Of a DNA stretch of 64,000 bases, positions 20,136 through 29,732 are shown piece after piece; within the stretch, counting starts at the first letter, position 1; every line of letters begins with the position of its first letter. The notes under the pieces are model-generated. The model saw nothing but the letters and a program-made list of their open reading frames with translations. It searched no databases and was not told the DNA's origin. Location of the stretch: contig NC_021658.1 of the NCBI RefSeq assembly GCF_000418325.1, positions 3,100,001-3,164,000 on the forward strand, given 5' to 3'. The position numbers were made by a program, and so were the translations under genes. This DNA is from Sorangium cellulosum So0157-2. GTDB taxonomy: Bacteria > Myxococcota_A > Polyangia > Polyangiales > Polyangiaceae.

Positions 20136-21202
20136 TGGAACGTCCCTCCGACGCGCAGCCCGACGTTGCGCGCGCCCACCACCGGCCCCACCTCGACCCG
20201 CGACGACGCCCGCGGCGCCACGAAGTACAGCACCGCGCCGCCGGCGAGCGCGGCCGCCCCGAGCCCGAACGCGATGTTCGAGCCGGTGGCGGCGCTGCTG
20301 GCCTCCTCGGTCAGCGTCACGCCGCGCGGATCCTCGCACGTGCTGCCGCCCTTGCAGTAGCCCTCGGCGTCGCCGTTCTTCGAGATGGCCTTCACGCCGA
20401 AGAACGTCCCCACGCCGAGCCCCACGACGCCCGCGCCGCCCACGACCAGGCCGATCAGGCGCATCGTGTCGCCCCGCGACCCCGCCGGCGCTGGCGCCTG
20501 CGCCGGAGCCGGCGCTGGCGCCGGCGCGCCGACCGCGGGCGCGGCGACCTCCGCCTCGCTCGGCGCCGGCTTGACCGGGTCGGGCGGCGGCCCCTCGAGC
20601 CGCTTGAGCGCCGGCACGTCGACGTTCGCCGACGCCTTGTTGCTCCCGAGCTTCACCGTCGTCTTCCAGGTCTCATGGCCCGGCGCGCTCGCCTCGATCG
20701 CGATCTCGCCCGGATCCACCGGGATCGCGATGCCGAAGATCGCCGGCTCGACGGGCTTTCCGGCGGAGCGCACCGCGAACCCCTGGAGGGCGAGGTTCTC
20801 CGGCGCGACGCCGATGCTCAGCTTGGACAGGCCCGGCTCCAGCCGGGCGGCCCTCGCCTGCGCCTTGCGGGAGCGCTCGGCCTGGCCCGCGGCCCTCGAC
20901 TCCGACGCGGCCTGGCGGAACGTGGCCCAGGCGCTCGCCGTGCGGCCGGTGTTCTCGTAGCACTCGGCCAGGTAGAGCAGCGTGCCGATCCCCGGGTCGA
21001 TGCGGTGGCTCTGCTCCAGCCTCGGGCACGCCTCCTCGCTGCGCCCCTGCTTCATCAGATCGAGCGCCGCGTCGAAGAGCGCCTCCGCCGTCGCCTTCTC
21101 GGCGGCGCTCGGCTCCGCCCGCGCGGGGAGCGCCCCGGAGATCAACGCCGCGCACAGACCCAGCGCGACGGGGTGTGCGGTGCTTCGCTGATGCCGTCTC
21201 AT
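20132..21202 (-). CDS. TPR-type periplasmic/membrane protein
   Basis: 356 residues. The start is set by GGAGGAGAGTACAGGA just upstream and by a signal peptide (HPVALGLCAALISGALPARA). Residues about 32-125 are TPR-like: AEALFDAALDLMKQGRSEEA, then LLYLAECYENTGRTASAWAT. A beta domain follows (LSKLSIGVAPENLALQG), resembling PEGA-like modules of myxobacterial kinase-linked proteins. Next come a Pro/Ala linker and two C-terminal hydrophobic helices around a short Cys-containing loop (GYCKGGSTCED). The gene lies 74 nt after the kinase stop and overlaps the Cys-rich lipoprotein gene. Confidence 0.75.
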   Translation of the reverse strand: MRRHQRSTAHPVALGLCAALISGALPARAEPSAAEKATAEALFDAALDLMKQGRSEEACPRLEQSHRIDPGIGTLLYLAECYENTGRTASAWATFRQAASESRAAGQAERSRKAQARAARLEPGLSKLSIGVAPENLALQGFAVRSAGKPVEPAIFGIAIPVDPGEIAIEASAPGHETWKTTVKLGSNKASANVDVPALKRLEGPPPDPVKPAPSEAEVAAPAVGAPAPAPAPAQAPAPAGSRGDTMRLIGLVVGGAGVVGLGVGTFFGVKAISKNGDAEGYCKGGSTCEDPRGVTLTEEASSAATGSNIAFGLGAAALAGGAVLYFVAPRASSRVEVGPVVGARNVGLRVGGTFQ

Positions 21203-21276
21203 TCGTCCTGTACTCTCCTCCAAGCTGTCCGCGACGGCGCCCGAGGGCCGTCGCCCGGTTGACGCGGGCGCCGCGC

Positions 21277-22468
21277 TCAGCGCCGCCCGCCGAAGTCGCT
21301 GATCGTGGTGCTCCGGCGCGGCTCCTGCTGTGCGCCCGCGCCGGGCTGCGGGCGCTCGGCGGGGCGCGCAGCGCTCGCCGGGGGCGCGGCCGGCCGGGAG
21401 GCGGCTCACCGCGGGCCCCGTGTCCGCCGACGCTGCGGGCGACGGCGCGCCGTGCGGCACGGACAGGCGCGCTCCGGCGAGCTGCCCGCCGGTCGCCGCG
21501 CCGGGGGGAGGGAGCGAGATGCCGGGCTGGCTGAACGCCGACGGCCGGGCGCCCGGGAGCCCGAGCACGCGGCGCGCCCGCTCGACGTGCACGTGGCTCC
21601 CGGCCGGGCCGAACGCGAGGAGCGCCGCCGCCAGATCGCCGACGTTCCTCCACCGCTGCTCGGGGTCCTTGGCGAGGCAGTGCATCACCACCGCGTCGAG
21701 CTCGCGCGGCACGTCCGCGCGCAGCTGCGCCATCGTGGGGGGCGTCTCGTGGAGCAGCGACGCGAAGAGCTGCGGCACCGAGTCGCCGTTGTAGGGCGTC
21801 CGGCCGATCAGCATCTCGTACACGATGACGCCGAGCGCCCAGATGTCGGTGCGCGCGTCCACGTCCTTGGCGCAGCGCACTTGCTCCGGGGACATGTAGA
21901 GCGGCGAGCCGAGGAGCGCCGCCGTCTTGGTCAGCGCCAGCTCGTCGCGCGAGCCGCCGAGCATCGATTTGGAGATCCCGAAATCGAGGACCTTGATGAT
22001 CCGCCCGCCGTCGGGCCGGCGCGCGAGGAACAGGTTGGCCGGCTTGAGATCGCGGTGGACGATCCCCGCGGCGTGCGCCTCGGCCATGGCCTCGATGGCC
22101 TCGAGGACGTACCCGACCGCCTCCACCACGGGGAGCGGACCTCGCGCGCGGATCTCCTCCGCGAGGTTGTTCCCCTCCAGGAACTCCATGACCATGTAGG
22201 GCATTCCGCCCTGCATCGAGCCGACATCCAGGACGCGCGCCACGTGCTCGCTCTTGATCCTGGCCAGCGCGCGCGCCTCGCGCCGGAACCGCTCCGCCGG
22301 GTCGCCGCCCTCGGTCCCGGGCGAGTGCAGGAACTTCATCGCGACCCGCTGATCGAGCTCCAGGTGCCACGCGGCGACGATCGTGCCCATCGCGCCTGCG
22401 CCAACGATTTGCTCCACGCGGTATTTGCCCGCCAGCACATCGCCTATCGCCACGGGAGCCGCCACCAT
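21277..22468 (-). CDS. Ser/Thr protein kinase (PknB-like), frame broken near 21390
   Basis: Eukaryote-like kinase domain at residues about 15-285: glycine loop GAGAMGTIV, catalytic Lys in RVAMKFL, HRDLKPANLFL, LDFGISKS, LLGSPLYMSPEQVR and DIWALGVIVYEML. All key residues are intact. After an Ala/Pro linker the kinase frame would read on into the downstream TPR gene. A +1 shift near 21385-21405 (a run of five C) instead gives a natural end, RRSTTISDFGGRR, stopping at 21277, 74 nt before the TPR start. I take that as the true end, about 396 residues. No membrane helix is seen, so the kinase is cytosolic. It is the first gene of the operon. Confidence 0.78.
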
Positions 22469-22652
22469 GGCCTGTAGGCTAGCCGAGATCCGAGGGGATC
22501 ACCTACTCCGGAGCGCCGCGCCCTGCGCGCGGGACACAAAGCTCCGGCGAGCCGCGCCGCCCCGGCGGAACTGTCGGAGCTGTGCGCCCGGACACGCGTG
22601 CCCGGGCATGCCGCGGGCGGCTCGACGCTCGGCGTCCGCGCCGGCGCGGCGA

Positions 22653-23177
22653 TCACGGCCGCGTCAGCGCGACGCCCTCGACGCAGCGCCAGCGCTCGGT
22701 CGGCCCGTCCACGGCCCACAGCTCGAGCCGCTCTGCGCACGCTCGGTCGTCTCCGAGCGAGAGCACCCGCGGATCCGCGGCGAGGGCCAGGCGGCGGTCT
22801 TCCGGCAGGTCGCCGTAGACGAGGCTCACGTGCGGGCGAAAGGGGCGCTCGCCGGCGCCGAGCGCGGCCCGCGCGGCGCGGCGCAGCGCCGCGAGCGGCT
22901 CGGTGAGCGCCACGTCGAGGAACACGCACTGGTGGCGGGAGGCGCCGACGGCGGGGCCGCGCGCCTCGAGCTCCACGGGGTGGAGGGCGCCCTCGAGCTT
23001 GCCGAGCCGCGCGGCCAGCGCGGCGCCGTCGCCGCGCAGCCCGGAGACCAGGGTGAGGTGCGGCGAGAACGCCGGCCCGCCGGTCTCCCGGGCGAGCGCC
23101 GCGATGAGCTCCCGGAGCCGCGCGGCCGGCGCGCCGCCGGGGACGAGCCACAGAGCGAACGCCTTGTCCTCTGCCAT
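22653..23177 (-). CDS. 2H phosphoesterase (2'-5' RNA ligase / cyclic phosphodiesterase-like)
   Basis: 174 residues with the two H-x-T/S-x motifs of the 2H superfamily: SPHLTLVSG near residue 40 and RPHVSLVYG near 120. Known members hydrolyse 2',3'-cyclic or 1'',2''-cyclic phosphates of nucleotides; the substrate is not predictable here. The start at MAEDKAFALWLVP is supported by GAGGGAG upstream; an in-frame ATG 36 nt earlier would nearly touch the P450 stop. It lies 42 nt downstream of the P450 gene on the same strand and is probably co-transcribed with it. Confidence 0.8.
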   Translation of the reverse strand: MAEDKAFALWLVPGGAPAARLRELIAALARETGGPAFSPHLTLVSGLRGDGAALAARLGKLEGALHPVELEARGPAVGASRHQCVFLDVALTEPLAALRRAARAALGAGERPFRPHVSLVYGDLPEDRRLALAADPRVLSLGDDRACAERLELWAVDGPTERWRCVEGVALTRP

Positions 23178-23219
23178 CGCCGACTCCCTCGCGCCGCCGG
23201 GCCCCGGGGGCAAGCGCTC

Positions 23220-24620
23220 CTACCGACCCGCGCGCGGGTCCAGGCGGAGCCACACGCCGCCGGACGTCCGCAGCGTGCCCGCGATGGTCAGCCGCGTCGT
23301 CCGCCCCGGCACCGCGCTCACCCGGTACTGCTGGACGATGCGGGCGAGGATGAGCTGACCCTCCATGAGCGCAAACTCCTTTCCGACGCACTGCCGCTGT
23401 CCGATCCCGAACGGGACGAACGAGAGCGGGTGCCGCCCGCGCGCGCGCTCGGGCGCGAACCGGCCGGGATCGAACGTCTCGGGGCTCTCCCAGCAGTCGG
23501 GGTGCCGGTGGAGGACATAGCTCATCACGCCCACCATGGTCCCGGCGGGGATGCGGAACCCGTCGATCTCGTCGTCCTCGATGGCGGTGCGAGGGATCCA
23601 GTAGGCCGGCGGGTAGAGCCGGAGCGCCTCCTGGAAGATCGCGAGCGCGAGCGGCAGCCTGGGGACGTCCGCGAAGCCGGGCCGCCGGTCGCCGAGCGCC
23701 GCGTCGACCTCGGCCTCGAGCGCCCGCAGGACGCCGGGGTGCTCGACCAGGAGGTGGAGCGCCCACGCGAGCGCGACGGCGGTCGTCTCGTACCCGGCGA
23801 GGAACATCGTCACAGCCTCGTCCCGGAGCTGCTGGCCGGTCATCTGCTCGCCGGTCTCCGCGTCGACGCTGTTGAGGAGGATCGTGAGCAGATCGCCGCC
23901 TCTCCCCGGCCGCGCCCGGCTCTGCGCGATGAAGCGGAACACGTGCTCGTCGATGGTCTTCACCGCCAGCTCGAAGCGGCGCCGCCCGGGGGACGGCACC
24001 CAGCTCGGCAGCGACCGGAGCACGACGCCGAGGAGCAGGAAGTCGTTCGCGTACCGGAGCGCGTCGCCGACGGTCGCCGTCTCTTCTTTGGTGATCCCGG
24101 CGCCGAACAGGGTGTTGAGGATGACCTTCATCGTGATGTGCGGCAGCTCCCGCTCGGCGTCGACCGGGCGCCGCGCGGCGGCGGCCGCGTGGAAGCCGGA
24201 CAGCCCGTCGTCGATCGCCTGCACCATGAGATCGCACATCGCGGCGAGCCGATCGCGGTGGAACTCCGGCTGGATCATGCGCCGCTGCCGCATCCAGAAG
24301 TCGCCCTCGCTCGTGGGCAATCCATTGCCGAGGAGGTCGCGCACGCCCTCCCACAAGGGGCCGCCTTTGCGGTAGTTGCGCGCGTGGTCGCGCAGGACGT
24401 GCTGGGCGTGCCGCGGGTGATTCAGCGCGATGAGCCGCGTGGCCCCGAGATCGAGCACGTAAAGATCGCCGAGCTCTTTCCGGGCGGAGACGAGGTAATC
24501 GAATCGATCCTTGATCAGGCGCGGGAGCGCGCCCACGAGCGGGAAGCCGCGCGTCGACGGCGGCCGGCTCATGCGGGCGGCGGCGCGGGCAGGGCTGCTG
24601 GCGAGAAGGTCTGATGGCAT
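23220..24620 (-). CDS. cytochrome P450
   Basis: Heme mono-oxygenase of about 466 residues, complete. I-helix oxygen-binding motif FLAGYETTAVALAW, K-helix EALRLYPPAYW (E-x-x-R) and heme loop FVPFGIGQRQCVGKEFAL with the Cys ligand are all intact. The N-terminal proline-rich entry (GFPLVGALPRLIKDRF) is typical. No membrane anchor, so the enzyme is soluble. ATG 24620 is preceded by GAGG; the frame is open further upstream but that part is low-complexity Arg/Ser. It resembles the P450 at 52735-54123 in size and motifs. The substrate is unknown, and no ferredoxin gene lies next to it. Confidence 0.9.
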   Translation of the reverse strand: MPSDLLASSPARAAARMSRPPSTRGFPLVGALPRLIKDRFDYLVSARKELGDLYVLDLGATRLIALNHPRHAQHVLRDHARNYRKGGPLWEGVRDLLGNGLPTSEGDFWMRQRRMIQPEFHRDRLAAMCDLMVQAIDDGLSGFHAAAAARRPVDAERELPHITMKVILNTLFGAGITKEETATVGDALRYANDFLLLGVVLRSLPSWVPSPGRRRFELAVKTIDEHVFRFIAQSRARPGRGGDLLTILLNSVDAETGEQMTGQQLRDEAVTMFLAGYETTAVALAWALHLLVEHPGVLRALEAEVDAALGDRRPGFADVPRLPLALAIFQEALRLYPPAYWIPRTAIEDDEIDGFRIPAGTMVGVMSYVLHRHPDCWESPETFDPGRFAPERARGRHPLSFVPFGIGQRQCVGKEFALMEGQLILARIVQQYRVSAVPGRTTRLTIAGTLRTSGGVWLRLDPRAGR

Positions 24621-24974
24621 GGTGGCCTCGTCCGGAACGGGAGCGCGGGTGCGAGTGCGGGGCGAGTGCGAGCGCGAGCGCGAGCGCCGCCGGGCCGCTC
24701 GACGGCCGGAGCGCCCGCTTGTGGATCGGACGAGAGTACAGGAGGCCAGACCCCGGGAGAGGCGATGTTGCAAATAGAATTTTGAAACCTGCTGCGTGCG
24801 CATGTGGTACGCGGTTGGTGTGAAATGTGGTGAAGGTATGCAGCTGCGCTCTACAAGCGTTTTCCCGGGACGACCGGTACGCGGTCGTGTAGGTGCCCTC
24901 CTGCATCGGGGCTCCGCGCGGCGTCGGATCAGCGCTTCGCGCACATTGCTGCCACGCCGAGCGATGAAGCTTGG
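24621..24974. other. 354-bp intergenic region upstream of the P450
   Basis: Contains a gagcgc-type short tandem run (24665-24695) and, at 24770-24860, an AT-richer stretch that probably holds the P450 promoter on the minus strand. No gene is seen. Confidence 0.4.
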
Positions 24975-26595
24975 TTACGGGCTGCTGTCCGGCGGGAGCT
25001 GCACGAGGATGTGGTGGACGCGGAGGTGCCCGCCCGATGGCTGTGTGTGCCGGGTGATGAACGCGGGGTAGAGCACCTTCGAACGAGATCCATCGCGGTC
25101 CGGCCATACGATCTCGCCGAGCGTCCCGGCGCGCAGACACTCCTCACGGTAACGCTCATGCAGTGGTCGCGATTGGCGATCCACCATGACAATACAGGCG
25201 AACTCGTCGCCTGGAACAGCGTATCCGAGCACCTGCTCAACGACGTCCTTGTAGCCGGTGCCACCCCACACCTTAACTTCGATACACGCTCGCCTCCGTG
25301 GATCCGGAGACCAGCGCACCTTCACGTCCGCGCGCCCGCGCGCCGACGCGCGCCGAGGAGAGCGGCTCTGGTTCGGCGAGCAGATCTCGCTGCAGGAGCG
25401 CGGTAAGTAGGCAGAGCTGGAAGTGCTGCTCCGGGAGCAGCCGCGCGTTGCCCGTGGTCTGAGATAGGCGCAGGTGCCAGGTTGGAAACTCGACCGTGGC
25501 GCGGGCCCACCGCGCGACGCCGCTCACGACCAGCCGCTCGAAGGCATGCGCACCGAGCACTTCGAACGGGGCGTCGTCTGCGACCGAGCCAGCGGGGTGA
25601 GGGGTCGTCTCCGCGAATGGATGGTTCTGCTCGAGCCACACTCGAAACAGAGCGCAGCGTGGCAAGAGCTGCCCGCCATCGGTCCGCGCCACGCCCGTCG
25701 TCTTGAGGATCTCGACCACTGCGTCCGGCCCATTGCCGAGCGTCACGGCCCACTCTTGACGATCGAGAGGCCGTCGCAGGCTGATCAAGGTGCGGTATGC
25801 CGACTGACCACGAGGCGTCAGGTTGTCCCACCAGATCGGGAAGAGCGTTGCAGCCAGCTGCTCCTCGGCGAGCCCGCGCAGCGCTTCGTGAAGCTGCGCG
25901 GCATCCGGGGCGAGGGCGACGGCGCGCTCCATCAGCATCTGCAGTAGCAGCGGGTGCCCGCCGGTCTGCTCCCAGACGGCCTCCACGAGCGGATCGGGGA
26001 TGGTGAGGCCGAGCGGGTCGCGGAGGAGCGCAGCGGTCTCGGCGAGGGAGAGCCCGAGGAGCGGTATCCACTGGGCCGTGCGCAGGAAGGGGGACACCTC
26101 GCTCGACAGGAGATCTTGGAGGCGGCTTCCGCCGAAGATCACAACCCCGAGTCTGCCACCGAGCTGCTCGTAGGCCGCTCGCAGGTTCTCGAGCAGATCG
26201 CGCCCGGCCTCCGACGCAATGAGACCGTCGATCTCGTCGAGCAGCAGCACGACACGCGAGCAATCGAGCGCTCCGATGGCCTCGACGATGGATTCGACTG
26301 GCAGGATGGGATCGAGCGGCAGACCGAGGATCGATGCGAGCTGAGACAAGAATGCGGCGGCGTCCCTGGATGGGCGACGGACGAGGTGCACCACCTTCGT
26401 CCCGTCGGCCGCGAGCCTCCTGTGAAGCTCGATGGCGAGCGCCGTCTTCCCCATCCCGCGCCCGCCCATGACCGCGGCGATAGCGCGGCGTCCGGTACGA
26501 AGGGCGCCCGCGAGCTGAGCGATCTCGCTGGAGCGGCCGACGAAGGGCCCCTCGCCGGGGATGTCCGAGCGGTAGGGGTTCTCGCGCTCAGGCAT
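24975..26595 (-). CDS. AAA/STAND-type ATPase fused to a nuclease-like C-terminal domain; frame broken near 25340
   Basis: The N-terminal ATPase has FVGRSSEIAQL, Walker A VMGGRGMGKTALA near residue 40, Walker B VVLLLDEIDGL near 120 and GVVIFGGSRLQ after it, followed by winged-helix-like segments. This frame stops at 25273. Another frame continues as RADVKVRW, CIEVKVWGG and VVEQVLGYAVPGDEFACIVM to a stop at 24975, so a one-base correction near 25335-25345 joins them into about 540 residues. The D-then-E-x-K pattern with the following helix resembles the PD-(D/E)xK nuclease fold, as in archaeal ATPase-DUF234 proteins. The start overlaps the upstream ATPase gene by 8 nt. Lower GC than the flanks suggests transfer. 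Confidence 0.68.
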
Positions 26596-28243
26596 TAGCG
26601 GCCGTGGGCACGCCGAGCGGCTGGTTCTGGAGTAGCCAGGCGCCAAAGCTGCCAATCCGAAGGGGCTCATTCGCCCCCGTCTCGTTCAAAATGCCATAGC
26701 GGCGAAGGGTGTGGACCGACTCGGGCTTCAAGGCGCTGAGGGATTCATCGGTTTCTTCCGGGTAATGAACAATGTAGGCGAGGACGTCCGGAGCTTCTGG
26801 GTCGATCGTGCGCACGGCGTCGTGGATCTCCTGCATCGTCGGAGCCACATCGCGCCTGAACTCTTCGAGGTGCTCGAGCGTGATGGCTCGATCGATACGC
26901 ATCGAGTCTCGCTTTTGCGACGGTATCTCCCGATCGATGACGCGGCCAAACTCCCTGGCGAGATAGGGGTGACCTCCGGTCTCTCGCCAGATGACATCCA
27001 GCGCGTCTGACTCGAAGCGAAGCGAAAGCCTGCGTCCGATCTTACGAATGAGCTCGTTCATCTCTTCGCGCTCCAGGCCGGCGAGAGGGTGGTCGACGAT
27101 GAAGCTGAACAGCGGATTCTGCCGCTGGCCGTAACGTGAAACCGACGCCTTCTGCCGATCGAGCCCCGCAATGAGAATATTAAACGTCCTCGGGTAGCGC
27201 TGCACGAGGCCGCGAAGGTAGTCGAGGATGTCCAATCCGTCGGTCACGGGGAACCTGCTCGCGCCGAGGATGCGCTCGTACTCGTCGATGAGAAGGAATA
27301 TCGCCGGCGCGGACGGAGCGGAACGAGCCCAGTCGATCAGGCACTCAAGGGCCTCGGGGACGAGCCGCTCGAGATCTTCGGCGTCCAGCTCGCCCAGGCG
27401 CCGTCTGTCCGTGAAGCTTGCCGGAAGGTTGAGGGTCGTGGGCGCGACGCCGAGGCGTTCGAGGGCTTCGTGCATGGAACGGAGCAGGTAACGCATGAAG
27501 CCGGATCGCTTCATCTCTGCGAAGCTCAGCGAGAGCAGATCGAGATGAATCGGAATCGCCACGATCGAGCCACTCTCAGCGGTAGAGTCGGCGATGAGCT
27601 GGTCCTTCAGAGCGATCAGCACGGAGGTCTTGCCCGCCTTGCGCAGGCCATAGAGCCCGACGGGCCGCCCGTCCATGAGTCGTCCGCGGATCGAGCGGAG
27701 CTCCTGCTGCCTCCCGACGAAATCCCAACCAAAGACAGGCCGCCCCGCGGCGAACAGATCTCCGGAGCCGATGCGTTCCTGGAACAGGTCCCGAAGCCAT
27801 CGCTTCGGATCCTGAACCGCGAGCACGGCGTCGACGGACACAATGATGTAGAGCCGTCCGGTGTGCTGAACGGGATGCGCAAGGCGACGCTCAGCTGCCG
27901 CATCGCGTGCCACGATGAGCACGACACCACGATCCAGACGGTGATCCCGTCTCAGAGTCTCTTCCGCCAGTGACACGTCTCGCGCCTGAGCCTGTTTCCA
28001 GGGAGTCAGCACGAGGAGGAGCTCCTGTGCCAGATCGAAGCTCTCGCGGAGGTGCTTAGGCGGCTCCCAGAAGAGCAGCCACGTCCTCATGCCACTCGCG
28101 CTGCTCGATCGATCGGCGGGCTCGACGCGACGGAGCTCGAGCCCGGCGCGCTGAAGCCCGTCGACGACGTTCTCAGCGTCAGGAATCTCACCAAGCATCC
28201 AATGCTTGAAGTTTTCCAGCGCTTCTATCTTTCCTGTTTCCAT
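26588..28243 (-). CDS. AAA/STAND-type ATPase with N-terminal sensor-like domain
   Basis: 551 residues. The N-terminal 175 residues are a separate alpha/beta domain (MRTWLLFWEPPKHLRESF, then VVLIVARDAAAERRL). A module typical of archaeal-type ATPases follows: GWDFVGRQQELRSI, Walker A LYGLRKAGKTSVLIA, Walker B AIFLLIDEYERIL, then NILIAGLDRQ and GGHPYLAREFG, with a winged-helix-like C terminus. It is translationally coupled to the ATPase-nuclease gene (8-nt overlap). No transposon genes are adjacent. The pair may act in nucleic-acid surveillance, regulation or defence; this is inference. Confidence 0.72.
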   Translation of the reverse strand: METGKIEALENFKHWMLGEIPDAENVVDGLQRAGLELRRVEPADRSSSASGMRTWLLFWEPPKHLRESFDLAQELLLVLTPWKQAQARDVSLAEETLRRDHRLDRGVVLIVARDAAAERRLAHPVQHTGRLYIIVSVDAVLAVQDPKRWLRDLFQERIGSGDLFAAGRPVFGWDFVGRQQELRSIRGRLMDGRPVGLYGLRKAGKTSVLIALKDQLIADSTAESGSIVAIPIHLDLLSLSFAEMKRSGFMRYLLRSMHEALERLGVAPTTLNLPASFTDRRRLGELDAEDLERLVPEALECLIDWARSAPSAPAIFLLIDEYERILGASRFPVTDGLDILDYLRGLVQRYPRTFNILIAGLDRQKASVSRYGQRQNPLFSFIVDHPLAGLEREEMNELIRKIGRRLSLRFESDALDVIWRETGGHPYLAREFGRVIDREIPSQKRDSMRIDRAITLEHLEEFRRDVAPTMQEIHDAVRTIDPEAPDVLAYIVHYPEETDESLSALKPESVHTLRRYGILNETGANEPLRIGSFGAWLLQNQPLGVPTAANA

Positions 28244-28444
28244 GGAGCTCCCGCCCCTCGAAGGTATCACTCGGCCGCCTCCCGGTTCAGCCTCTTCGAT
28301 GCGGACCAGCGGTGCTGCGCTCGTCGTGCGGGGTGGTAGCCCACCTTTCGCGCGGGCCGAGATGGGCGAGGCAAAGCGCCGCGGAGGCTCGGGCGGGGAG
28401 GTCGGGGAGCTGCGGAGCGTGGCCCGCGCCGTCACGCTGTCGGG

Positions 28445-29716
28445 TCAGCACCCGCGCGCCGCGAGGCGCCGCTCGATGTGGCCGATCGCCGTCGCCACGC
28501 CGTCCTCGCCGCGGATCTTGCGGCCGAGCTCCTCGGCGCGCTGCCGCATGCCGGCGTCGGTCGCGGCGGCGTGGATCGCGGCCGCGAGCGCCTCGGCGGT
28601 GAGGCGCGGCCGCGGGATGGCGCGCGGGCCGACGCCGAGCTCCTCGACGCGCCGACCCCAGTAGAGCTGGTCGCCGAGGTGCGGGACGACCACCGCGGGC
28701 CGTCCGGCGCGCAGGCACGAGGCCACGGTGCCGGCGCCCCCGTGGATCACCGCGGCGGCGACCCGCGGGTACAGCCAGTCGTGCGGCACGGCGTCGATCC
28801 GCAGGATCGAGTCGGGGAGCGCGGCGTCGCCGAGCCCGGCCCAGCCCGCGAGCAGGACCGCGCGCCGGCCGCTCCGCACGACCGCGTCGACGAGGAGCCG
28901 GGTGGTCGCGGCGGGATCGTGGGACGTCATGCTGCCGAAGCCGACGGCGACGGGCGGCTCGCCCGCCGCGAGGAACCGCTCGAGGGCCTCGGGCGGCCGG
29001 TACGCGCCGCCCTCGTCGAGGAACCAGTAGCCCGTCGTGTGGAAGCCGGGCGGCCAGTCCGGGGCGCGCGGGACCACGTGGGCGCTGTAGCCGTGGACGA
29101 CCAGCGTGCGGCGCAGCGCGGCCAGGTACGCGCGCCGGCCCTGCGGCGGCAGGCCGAGCCGCTCCCGCACGCGGTTCGTCACGCCGGCGTACCAGCGCCA
29201 CACCGTCGGCTCGATCAGGAGCTTGCCCACGAGGAGGTTGAGCGCGCTGTCGCCGCGCGGCACCGGGGCGACCGTCGCGGTCGGGCCGTGGCGCGTGGCC
29301 AGGATCGAGGGCTGGAGCGGCATGCTGACCTGCACCGCGCCGGAGGCCTCGGCGATCGACGCCGCGTACGTGTCCGAGGTGAAGCTGCTCAGGATGAGCT
29401 CGGCGCCCTCGCAGGCGCGCAGCGCGTCCTCGGACATCTCCGCGCCGTAGCGATCGATGATCTGCTGCAGGATCCGCGGCTGGGCCAGGGGATCGGTGCC
29501 GCGCGCCACCCACGCCTTGCCGAGGTCGCTCTCCATGATGTCGACGGTGTCGACGCTCGCCGGGATCGCCGTGAGCCCGTGCGCCTCGATCCAGCCCTGG
29601 AAGCTCTTGCCGGCGAGGACGCGGACGTCGTGGCCGCGGGCGGCGAGCGCCTTGCCGAGCGCGATGGCGGGCTGGACGTCGCCCCGGGTCCCGACGGCGA
29701 GCACGGTGGTCTTCAT
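28445..29716 (-). CDS. GT1-family glycosyltransferase (UGT/MGT-like)
   Basis: 423 residues with a GT-B fold. The N terminus is VLAVGTRGDVQPAIALGKAL, the acceptor-side signature of sterol and macrolide glucosyltransferases. The C-terminal donor-binding box is VIHGGAGTVASCLRAGRP, then VVVPHLGDQLYWGRRVEELG. It is likely to move a sugar from a UDP-sugar to a lipid, sterol or polyketide; the acceptor is unknown. No signal peptide. It lies 16 nt after the OmpA-like gene on the same strand, consistent with one transcript and a role in envelope or secondary metabolism. Confidence 0.85.
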   Translation of the reverse strand: MKTTVLAVGTRGDVQPAIALGKALAARGHDVRVLAGKSFQGWIEAHGLTAIPASVDTVDIMESDLGKAWVARGTDPLAQPRILQQIIDRYGAEMSEDALRACEGAELILSSFTSDTYAASIAEASGAVQVSMPLQPSILATRHGPTATVAPVPRGDSALNLLVGKLLIEPTVWRWYAGVTNRVRERLGLPPQGRRAYLAALRRTLVVHGYSAHVVPRAPDWPPGFHTTGYWFLDEGGAYRPPEALERFLAAGEPPVAVGFGSMTSHDPAATTRLLVDAVVRSGRRAVLLAGWAGLGDAALPDSILRIDAVPHDWLYPRVAAAVIHGGAGTVASCLRAGRPAVVVPHLGDQLYWGRRVEELGVGPRAIPRPRLTAEALAAAIHAAATDAGMRQRAEELGRKIRGEDGVATAIGHIERRLAARGC

Positions 29717-29732
29717 GCGGGGCCCCCTCGCC

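Noticed and set aside
20132..22468. Kinase-TPR fusion protein of 778 residues
   Set aside because: The region after the kinase linker is nonsense up to an internal signal peptide with its own Shine-Dalgarno. A separate kinase end in another frame (SDFGGRR) fits better.
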